DNA of 64,000 nt, from assembly GCF_032062135.1 (NCBI RefSeq), contig NC_092859.1, positions 65,795,080 through 65,859,079 on the forward strand, read 5' to 3'. Below, piece after piece: positions 55,636-64,000 of this stretch. Made by a program: the position numbers and the translations under genes. Below the pieces are notes generated by a model, which was not told the DNA's origin, did no database searches, and worked only from the letters and a program-made list of their open reading frames with translations. Positions within the stretch are counted from its first letter, which is position 1; each line of letters starts with the position of its first letter. Source of the DNA: Pyxicephalus adspersus (Eukaryota > Chordata > Amphibia > Anura > Pyxicephalidae).

Positions 55636-56559
55636 AAAAGATGTTAAAGAGTAAAGGTCCCAACACTGAACCCTGGGGTACACCACTAATAACCTTAGAC
55701 CATTCAGAGTATGAATCATTAATCACTACTCTCTGGATGCGGTCCTTAAGCCAGTTCTCTATCCATTTGCAGATTGACTTTTATAATCCAATTGACCCTA
55801 ACTTGCATATTGACCATCAGTGGGGTACTGTGTAAAATGCTTTAGCAAAGTCCAAGTAGAGTATATCAACTGCTATTCCATAGTCTACCTGTTTACTTAC
55901 TTCTTCATAAAAAGAGAGTAAATTTGTTTGACAAACTCCTCTATGTGGTTCTTTATTAAACTCTCTAGGACCTTTCCACCTATAGACATTAAACTAACCA
56001 GTCTGTAATTACCTGGTAATTACTTTGCTCCCTCTCTGAAGATGGGAACCACATTGGCCTTACACCAATCCATCGGTACCATGCCAGTGTTTAAAGAGTC
56101 TCTAAAAATTAGAAATAATGGCTTTGAAATAACAGAGCTTAGCTCTTTGAGGACACATGGATGTAATCCATCAGGTCCTGGTGCTTTGTCAACCTTAATT
56201 TTGCCCAACTGTTTCTCAATCATATCAATTTTGAGCCATTGTGAACAGTTTAGGGCAGTGACATTGCTATTATGAATTCGGACTTAAGCTCTGAAATTTT
56301 CCTTTTTATTCATAGCGCTAAGAAAAGTGTTTAGTAAATCCGCGTTTTCTTTATCCCCAGTTACAAACCCAAAGACATCCTTTAAAGGGCCTACATGCTC
56401 AGATCTTATCTTTTTGCTATTAATTTATTTTAAAAATGTTTTGGGGTTTGCCTTATATTCCTTTGCAATCTGCCTTTCGTTTTGAAGTTTTGAACAATTT
56501 ATCTCACAATTGTAAAATCTTTTGTTATATTCTTTATAGTTTTAATATGATAAAGGTGA

Positions 56560-58015
56560 TCCTTCATTTTGCCATAAATTTTTAGTGATGGGTAAATCTG
56601 CCCAGTTTGATCATTTGCAATTTAGCAAAATTCTCGAGACAAATCCCACTTAAGGTTGTTAAATTGTTGTTGTTGTTAAATTCCAATTCTCATTTTTATG
56701 GACAAAAAATTGTAAAAAAAAGGCATGGCATGCTGAGACCTGGCATGGGAGACAGACACTAATGCAAAAAATAGATACATTAAATTAAAAGATCAATTTA
56801 ATAACATACAACAGGAAAAGTCACGTGGCATTAAAGTGGAACTAAACCCTGTGATACTCACTTGTCCCTGTTCCATCATGGGGCACCACCATCTTTTCCC
56901 TTCTTTTTATTGTTGAAATCCTTAGTCATCTTAATTGGCTGTGCTATGATGACATAATATGATGACAATATTAAAAATAGATAAATCTCTTAAATTACAT
57001 GTTTACAAGATGCCTTAAAGCTATGTGTGATGTTATGAAACAGTGAGATTTTTACAGGAAACTGAAGAGTGTACACCATCAGTTTTGCCTTTAAAATGAA
57101 ATTGGCTTACATACAGTAGCACCACCCAAATCTGATCATTTTAGTTTGAGAAAGGCAATTAAAGAACTTGATGTTTTTTTATTGCTGTTCGTGTCTTTTG
57201 CTGGGTAGATTAACCCCCCTGTTGTGTCTTGGTGACCATGGTGTTGCTAAGATTGAAAATGTGGGAAAATTCAACATTTTGATTTGTCACTAGAGCAATA
57301 GGTGAGGAAAAATCCATCAATGGGGACTCTTGTTTTGTACATCCTTTTTAGGACAGGAAGCAGAGGTAAATTTTTATTATATTACTAAAAGGGAATACAT
57401 CTACAGTAAGAATTAACTACCTATAATCCCTTTTCAGAGGTGTTTCAAATGTGTTATATGAAGGGACATTATCAACTTGAGGTTTATCATAAGTACAGAA
57501 TCAGTATAGGAGATGTACCTTGTACATGAAATGCAATAAATATACTGAATATATGTAAAGATTATATTTTATAGCATTGCTATAAAAAGAGTTTTTCTTT
57601 TCTGTAAATATGCTTGTTAAAGAAACATGCAACAACTACATGAGCACTGGGGAATAAAATACCAATATGTAGGTATGTACTGAGTGTACTGTGCACCAAG
57701 GGGCAAAAGGGGTGTTCAAAACAACACATGAGGTTCTATTATAATGAGGGTCTGCTATAATCTAAACATTTCTCACTTTGGATTTATTTCAAACAATAGG
57801 GGAATCTGAAATGAAAAAATATATAGACACACCTTATGGAATTTTTGGGATCTAAGAGAAATATCAGTATCTCCTTCAATATCTAATCCTCCTATCAATA
57901 TCAAGTTCTAATGCTAAGCCCCTGTAAGATCCTAGTCCAGGACCAATGCTTACTAGGCACCGATCCCCCTATCTAACTTTGCATACTTTAACAAGTTCCT
58001 GCTCAGTTCAGGAGG
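56560..58015. other. no gene seen; AT-rich DNA
   Basis: No coding or repeat similarity recognised. Confidence 0.45.
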
Positions 58016-58019
58016 CTTG

Positions 58020-58440
58020 TTGTGCCATCCCAACACTCAGTTGTCCCTGGACTTGTGTGCACAAAGCATAGCGCCTGGGAAACAAAGATTGTTGATGAAT
58101 TGGGGGCCATCAAGAACAGGGCAGCAACACAAAAAGAGTACATAAAGTCCAGGGTCAGTTATTCACGGGATAAATTGATATATTGCAGTACAGGAGAGTC
58201 CAGCAGGCAACCAGTACAGAGAAACAAAGTAATGGTTAAGGCAAGACAGAGCCAGGGTCACAGGAAAAGGTCAGTTCAGGGAAATACCAATCACCAGGTA
58301 AGAAAAGAGACAAGAAACATGTTTTCCAGCAGAACACAGTCAAAGTACTGGAAGGTAAGGCAAGCTTAACATTACAACGAGCAACTAGTAACTGGGACCT
58401 GGAAAGCTTTATAAGACTCACAGCCTTCCGATTTGCTTTT
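58020..58440 (-). repeat. dispersed repeat R-A, diverged copy 2
   Basis: The complement contains CTGAACTGACCTTTTCCTGT and GACCCTGGCTCTG, matching 59490-59530 and the complement of 12235-12280. Similarity is partial. Confidence 0.5.
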
Positions 58441-58449
58441 AGACTATTG

Positions 58450-59280
58450 TTCACTCTTTTGTTTTTTTCCTTTTCTACACATGCCCTGTGTATATCTCTA
58501 GACTATCTTGCAATGAGCTTCTATGTCTTGCCATGTCCTCCCATTTCTACTTATGAGTACATTGATAATAGGAAAACCCAGAGTACATGCTCTCAATTTT
58601 TTGGTGTGAGGTCTTAAATTGTTCTAGTAGATGTAAACTCTAAAAGGATGACATTAAATTTGCTAAAGTACCATATGTCATAAACAGTTGTCATGCCTTA
58701 TTATCTATAAATACGCTTTCCTTTGTTCTACTTTACTGTTGCTGATCTTCTGCATTTTTAGCCACTTCCTATCAAAATGTTTTCCAGTGTAGATTGTATA
58801 TAATTACTCTGGACTGACTTCCAGATGTTGATGTGTAACACTGCTTGTGTAACAGGGGGCAACACAGGCGAATAAATTAGAAAACAGGAAGCGCCTGATC
58901 AAGAAGCTTTACGGCAGTTGAACCAGGGTTTATATTTTTTAAAGAAGCAAACTTAAAATAATTTAAAACAAGCTTTGATATTGCACTTTAGTGATTAGAC
59001 CTAGTTTTACTTTTCATCTACAACTTTGTTTACTACAGCCAATAAACATTATTTGTAACCAACAGTGAAGTTGGCTGTGGTGGCAGCAAATAAACATTAC
59101 TGCTCTATTAGAGTTAGGAGAGCATCTGGCTGATGAACCGTGCTGTATGCCATCACAATATAAAACACTGTTTGTTCTGTCTGGAGATGTAATTTGCAGT
59201 AGCCAGGAGAACTAAGATAGCACCAGCCCCTGCTTCCCTTTAGCCGTGTAGCCGGATGGATTTTTGGCATCCCTAGCATC
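58450..59280. other. no gene seen
   Basis: AT-rich DNA without recognisable features. Confidence 0.45.
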
Positions 59281-59284
59281 CCTT

Positions 59285-59830
59285 GTTGGGCTGTGCACAG
59301 CTAAAGGGGATTCTAGAGGCTGATCAGCCCTGCACTGCTATTGGCTGCTGGGACTTTAAAGCCTCTCTGCTTCCAGTCACCAGTGCCTGTTGTAGCGTTA
59401 ACGGGGTTCATCTGTGCTGGAGAGATTCTAAGTGTTTTTCTGTTGCTGACCTTTGCCTGTTCCTGACAATCTGCTTGAAGTCAGCCTGAACTGACCTTTA
59501 CCTGTGACCCAAACTCTGCTTGTGCCTTTTCGTTTGTAGCTCGTTTGGTGGACTGATCTCCTGTGTTTGACTTCAGCTTGTTTCTGGATTCCCTGGTAAT
59601 TCTGTACTGTGTATCTGTGGGCTCCTGGTCAGCTGCTGGCTTAACCCCAGACACCAACCTATGCGCACTATGTCCTGGGGGCAACCGGGTGCTGGGAGAT
59701 GCAACCAGTCTCCCAAGGCTGAGCGGGGGCTGGAATAAGTGAAGACTGTGGCATGAGATTGGGAGACTGGTGTCCGGAGAACACTGGTACTGACAAGGGC
59801 CTTACAATTAGACTGCCAGTTGTATTCCAT
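59285..59830 (+). repeat. dispersed repeat R-A, copy 3
   Basis: Matches the complement of 12185-12590 from ATTGGCTGCTGGGACTTTAA to about 59640. The 3' part to 59830 has no partner in copy 1. It is unlike the LINEs and hATs here; an LTR or SINE origin is possible but nothing in the sequence decides it. Confidence 0.55.
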
Positions 59831-59839
59831 GCACACAAT

Positions 59840-60690
59840 GTAGGTTGGTGTGGTTTCAATAAGAGTAAAGATTTTCACTTACAGTCTAAACCTGATGCAA
59901 CTGACAGAAAATAATATTATTTCACTTCATATATCGATTGCATTAATGAACATAACTCATTTTGTCTAGGCATAAATTAAATTTGTTATCACTACTCCAA
60001 ATGCCAAGTCAAGAAACAGACAAAAAGCCGTGCAGTATTTAAAAAGGATTTGCAGTCAAGAAAAAACCAACAGAGTAAAATATATTCTAAATTATCTTTT
60101 ATTTGTAAACTTCAAATGTGACCTTTAAGCTGACGAGCTTTACCCCTTTTACTCAAAAAATGAGAGAACACAAATAAATGAAAGGTTAATGGATCTATAG
60201 TTTTCTCATTTAAAATAAAAAAATTACAGAACAAATGGTGACCTTTACATTTGCATTTATTTTTTTTTGTTGTGATGGTCTGTTTAATTTGTGGTATTAT
60301 TTAGTTTGAAAAATCATGTTCTGTATAATTAGTATCAGAAGGTCTACATATTTGACACCAAGCCAGCTTCTGTTTTGCTATGTCTGATAAATTTCTACAA
60401 TCTTCTCTTTTAATTTCTTTACTTATCTGCACAGTACAAGAAAACATATACTTTTATTTCTAACCTTTAATATGAAGTCTCTATGAATAACTGCAAGACT
60501 CTTAACAATCTGAATTTAAACAGAGGTACTTGTTTTTACTTGGGAATACAGGAAACTGCATTGACTCAAATATAAACCTAGGACACAAAATGTTGTCAGT
60601 GCTAACAATCAACAGCAATTCCAAAAAAAATGTATGTGAATAAATAAATCCATTGTTCAATTTTTAAAACATTTATTTGAAAGGGAAAAC
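59840..60690. other. no gene seen; AT-rich DNA
   Basis: No coding or repeat similarity recognised. Confidence 0.45.
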
Positions 60691-60692
60691 AT

Positions 60693-60926
60693 TTAACCTG
60701 CCTAGCAGTAATACCGAGTGTGACTCGGGGTGGATTTTCCATGCAACAAGCGGTAATCTAGCCACATTCGGTGTCACTAAAAAGATTTAAAAAACCCACT
60801 TACCTTGTCCTGTTGTTGTCCCACAGTATCCTTGCTGGACCGTCCTGGGTTTCCCGATGACGGATTCAATACAAAATAGCTGTATTAAGTCCAATACAAA
60901 GAAATTTTGATATAATATATATATTA

Positions 60927-60991
<65 letters not shown>

Positions 60992-61042
60992 CATAAAAAA
61001 ATCAAACATAAACAAAAACCTTATTGCTAGATGGGCAACTAA
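60693..61042. mobile_element. TTAA-flanked MITE, copy 4, decayed
   Basis: Left end TTAA-CCTGCCTAGCAGTAAT followed by ACCGAGTGTGACTCGG, as in copy 3. The right end is altered (TTGCTAGATGGGCAAC-TAA), with the TTAA partner reading CTAA. A TA microsatellite has expanded inside. Confidence 0.65.
60910..60987. repeat. (TA)n microsatellite
   Basis: Nearly pure TA repeat, inside MITE copy 4. Confidence 0.92.
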
Positions 61043-61044
61043 CC

Positions 61045-61826
61045 ATTACATAAAAATGAGAAACTCTCTCTATTAGGAGCAAAACTAATGTTTGTCCCAA
61101 ACAACACAACATTGGTTAGCAGACTTTTCAGCACAAACCTTCAGTACAAAATACCTTTTGGTTTCCTCAGTTCACCACAGACAGTGTGGTTCCCGGGCCA
61201 GAAAAGGCTAGAGTGACCAGATCAGTCTTTTTATGTTGGCTGAGCACTTACCCCAGGGAGAACACCAAATCCTGCAGTAGATTTTTAAAATGTAAGTGCA
61301 TGTGCAGGAAAGAAATCTGGGGCATATGTGCACGCCATTTAACACTTTGCCAGACACTCTGCCGTAAGTGTGTAACAAGTGCTTGTCTTCACTGGTAGGA
61401 ATTCATTACAGGCTTAATATGATGATTTAGCATTATTTACTGATGTGACCTGAGTATATACTGAGATTTTTTTCCCAATGGCATTTTGAGGGCAAATCAA
61501 ACTTCAGTTTATACTTATATGAAATAATTTATGTAGAAAGTACTTATTCTTGGTAAACCTCTGAGTGCTAAAGATATTACAACATATCAAGACAAGCAAA
61601 GATACAAAACAAGGTTGTGGAAGCAACAGGTTAATTTAAATCTTTAGCTAGTTTGGTGTAAGTAGATGTAATCTAGGTAGCTATATATCCTCCTAAATAT
61701 TGTGATCTACTGAAAAATAGAAATATGACCACTGCATCACTATCACGATTGCTCCTCTAAAATCATTGGAAAAAAGTACTTATACATTTAAATAACTTTT
61801 AAACTAGTGTATTTTTGTTGGGATAT
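61045..61826. other. no gene seen
   Basis: No coding or repeat similarity recognised. Confidence 0.45.
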
Positions 61827-61834
61827 GTCTCCAG

Positions 61835-62098
61835 TAGGGATGAGCGACATGCCTCTGACATTCTCGCAAAAACCACAAGATGATTCCCACGGCTGCATTC
61901 ATTCACGATGAGCACAGACGCGGGACTCCTGTGTTCTTGGATAGAGAATCTCTCTCCAAGAACACATACTATAGGTCCCAAAAAATTCGATCTTGACGGC
62001 CGAATTTACACAGGCCATTCTCGCTTACATGTTCAGTAAGTGAGAACGGCCCAATTCGCAGTGAGATCGAATTTTAAAATTATGCTCGCTCATCCCTA
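61835..62098. mobile_element. hAT-type MITE, complete, 264 bp
   Basis: The ends TAGGGATGAGCGA and TCGCTCATCCCTA are perfect inverted repeats. The flanks GTCTCCAG (61827-61834) and GTCTTCAG (62099-62106) agree at seven of eight bases, an 8-bp hAT-type duplication. The interior shares TTCTCGCTTACATGTTC with 25312-25932. The ends are close to those of hAT-3 (TAGAGATGAG). Confidence 0.88.
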
Positions 62099-62109
62099 GT
62101 CTTCAGATC

Positions 62110-62743
62110 CTTTTATTGGTCTTTGGACAATGTAAAGTTCATAACAGTGTCATAAAAGCAATATGTCCTCAGCTGTATTCTTCAAATCAGTGGCCATTTT
62201 AGTTAAGAAGCACTAAATTCAGCCAGTATCCCACAAACACTTAAATGCATTTAACACCTCCAGTGCTTACTCCAGTGCTTATGGCAGTGTTTGTATGATG
62301 CTAGATGTATGCTGTAAAGACATGCACAGACTTGTGACATACCACTATGTCACTATGTCTGCTTTGTAGCAGACAAGTGGAAAGAGAGGCTTCTACCTCA
62401 AAAACATTTTAAAAAATTTGAATATTTTTTTATGCAGACAAACTTTACTTTTGACTCAAGAAAAAGTTTTCATTTTGATCCTGAAGATTCTGTTTTTTAC
62501 ATATAAAAATTGTAAGTGAAACCAACTGCAAAAGAGCAATATAAATAATTAACCTTTTTTTCTTCCCATGCTGTCAGAACGATGATAGTTTCATAAAACA
62601 TCCTCTGCTATCGTCCGCTGGAGCACAGACCCTTACGGGAGTGTAAGTTTTTTTGGTCCCCTTACTTGTTCCACCCTCTGGTCCCCACATTACTTGGAAC
62701 AATATTGAGGCACATTTAAAAAATATGACATACCTATTACAAT
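62110..62743. other. no gene seen
   Basis: No coding or repeat similarity recognised. Confidence 0.45.
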
Positions 62744-62962
62744 GGGCTTAATTTATCAAAGCTCTTCGAGACTGGAGCAGATAGACTATCATGGGTGAAC
62801 ATGGGTGATCCAGAAAATCTGAAATGCATCTTTTCCAGGATCGAAATGTTTGTTGAATAATATCAAATGATGTTAGGAAACCCATTCCAGGTTTTCTGGA
62901 TTACCTAGGTTCTTCCATGATAGTCTACTTTTAATTTATCAAAGCTTTAATAAATCAACCTC
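62744..62962. repeat. palindromic MITE, longer copy
   Basis: GGGCTTAATTTATCAAAGCT at the left and AGCTTTAATAAATCAACCTC at the right are diverged inverted ends. The inner arms GACTATCATGG and CCATGATAGTC, and CCAGAAAATCTG and CAGGTTTTCTGG, are also inverted, so nearly the whole element can fold back. Confidence 0.75.
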
Positions 62963-63088
62963 AACAATTACTCGTCGTTCTAATGAAATAGCCAGTGTAA
63001 AGAAAAATATACTTTTACATATGTATGTATAACATGACATTTCTTGTGGTGCTGTGATCTGTACAACATCAATAAAGACATATAAAGA

Positions 63089-63092
<4 letters not shown>

Positions 63093-63140
<48 letters not shown>

Positions 63141-63160
63141 AAGAGAGAGAGAGAAAGACA
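63093..63160. repeat. (GA)n microsatellite
   Basis: GA dinucleotides with a few interruptions. Confidence 0.95.
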
Positions 63161-63164
63161 GAAA

Positions 63165-64000
63165 AATAAATTTACACGTATACCATCTTGTTCCTTTCTA
63201 TTGTTTCCATTTTGTCACAGGAGTTGGATAATACACTTGGAGAAGATTTTCATTGAATTATTGAACACTGTCCACTACACCTGTGACTTATTTACATCCT
63301 TTTACTGAAATTATCAATAAACATTGCTCTTGTGAGTGCTATTGCAAATGCAGTTTACTGGGAGACAGCAGATGAAACAGAGGATTCATGTAAGTACAGC
63401 AATAGATCGCCAATGAGTAATGGATTTTTTAATTACAATCCTGCATGATATCATATTGGTAATCTCAATAAATTTATAATTTATCTAATTAGAAGAAAAA
63501 AATAAACCTGGACCACCTGGGAAAGACTAGATGTGTCATTAAGGCTTATTCATCAAGCTAAATCGGAAGCTTGCTTGCGCATTCGTATTCGCGATCCTGA
63601 AAATCAGAAGCCTAAATTTCAAGCGCAAACGTATTTTTGCGCGGAAGGTATCAACCGAAATGATCTTGCTGCTGGAGCCGCGCATCCCCGGCAGTTTGAC
63701 ACTGGCGAGCTTGCATTAAAAGTCACCGTTCCCCTAAAAAATACATTTTTCTAATGGCACACATCTTTCACTTAGACCTAAATAAAAATGTTTGGCTTGT
63801 TCAAATTTTTTAAACATTTATATTAGCTGCGAAATAAGAATATTTTTACATGACCTAATATTTTCAGGTTTAGAAAGAGTTAACTGATTTCAGCTCTTTA
63901 CACAGGTGCTTACCTAAACGCATCTGACCCAGTGATCCACCTAAAAAGAAATTCCAGCGGCTTTGGCGGGCAAAATATATATATATATTTATATATATAT
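63165..64000. other. no gene seen; CpG-containing block near 63540-63750 and TA run at the end
   Basis: The block near 63540-63750 is richer in CG dinucleotides than its surroundings (for example GCGCATTCGTATTCGCGATC) but resembles no known protein or RNA. A TA run begins near 63972 and continues to the window edge. Confidence 0.4.

Larger units (their letters stand above)
53400..56550 (-). mobile_element. CR1-B: CR1-type LINE with two nested MITEs
   Basis: Minus-strand element homologous to CR1-A. The 3' end (complement ...TTTTTTCAACATGACCTACT) is at the left; coding similarity reaches about 56550 at the right and then stops. The segments 53890-54497 and 55047-55635 are later insertions. 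Removing each insertion with one TTAA restores the similarity to CR1-A. Confidence 0.88.
53636..56550 (-). pseudogene. CR1-B reverse transcriptase remnant
   Basis: From the N-terminal side: a linker with QRQIAKEYKANPK-like sequence near 56450; KVDKAPGPDGLHPCVLKEL near 56170; WCKANVVPIFREGAK near 56030; [10 protein letters not shown] near 55660; then, after a MITE, EFGIKSTISVFADDTKLS with the catalytic FADD near 55005; [33 protein letters not shown] near 54690; [20 protein letters not shown] near 54540; NLFSL, interrupted by the second MITE; and the C-terminal FLEAQNITGC ending near 53636. The family primes reverse transcription at nicked DNA. It is broken by two insertions and several frame changes. 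Confidence 0.86.

Noticed and set aside
55443..55835. 130-codon open frame on the plus strand
   Set aside because: It crosses the junction of a TTAA MITE and CR1-B antisense sequence; not a gene.
63054..63308. Frame with Arg/Glu repeats near 63.1 kb
   Set aside because: The Arg/Glu run is the (GA)n microsatellite read in frame.
63533..63754. 73-codon open frame in a CpG-containing block near the right end
   Set aside because: No similarity to a known family and no conservation evidence; more likely part of an unrecognised repeat.

Overview
This window looks like a stretch of vertebrate, most probably anuran (frog or toad), genomic DNA made almost entirely of transposable elements. The reasons are the element mix: Tx1/L1-type LINEs with two ORFs and 5' ends rich in GGGCGTGG, CR1 LINEs, a Penelope-like element with a GIY-YIG domain, large BED-finger hAT transposons with TAGTGTTG or TAGAGATGAG ends, and TTAA-flanked MITEs. 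This assignment is inference from repeat families; no host gene exon and no RNA gene of the host could be recognised. There is one 639-base run of N (26746-27384).

Layout. 1-9299: an old minus-strand L1 (L1-A) split by a plus-strand full-length L1 (L1-B, about 2882-8294) with an 11-bp target duplication. 9300-12180: a Penelope-like element with a broken reverse transcriptase, a GIY-YIG region and, downstream, a hammerhead-ribozyme-like motif (12044-12083). 12185-15541: an unclassified dispersed repeat joined to a truncated minus-strand L1 (L1-C). 16320-21310: a rearranged hAT (hAT-1). 21320-26284: mostly unassigned AT-rich DNA with a minisatellite, a 54-bp perfect palindrome and a hAT-like MITE end. 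26285-28125: a plus-strand CR1 with the gap. 28315-34269: a plus-strand L1 (L1-D). 34616-40648: a plus-strand hAT (hAT-3) with a degenerate 8-bp duplication. 42010-51778: a 9.8-kb composite hAT (hAT-2) with a perfect 8-bp target duplication. 51866-56550: one TTAA MITE, then a minus-strand CR1 into which two more TTAA MITEs are inserted. 56560-64000: mainly unassigned DNA, with two copies of the dispersed repeat, a fourth TTAA MITE, a small hAT MITE with target duplication and simple repeats.

How the parts relate. All coding regions are parts of transposons, and nearly all are broken by stops, frameshifts or internal deletions. The L1s would have encoded an ORF1 RNA chaperone and an endonuclease/reverse transcriptase. 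The hATs would have encoded BED-finger DDE transposases acting on their terminal inverted repeats. The MITEs carry ends that could be recognised by hAT-type or TTAA-specific (piggyBac-like) transposases.

The most unusual observation is that hAT-1 and hAT-2 both contain intronless sequence from a host-type PC-esterase gene (PCED1/FAM113 family), embedded in satellite arrays that are also shared by the two copies. In hAT-2 about 250 codons of the esterase core are present between the two ends of a unit flanked by a perfect target duplication. This suggests gene capture by a hAT element followed by movement; the fragment itself is now a pseudogene.
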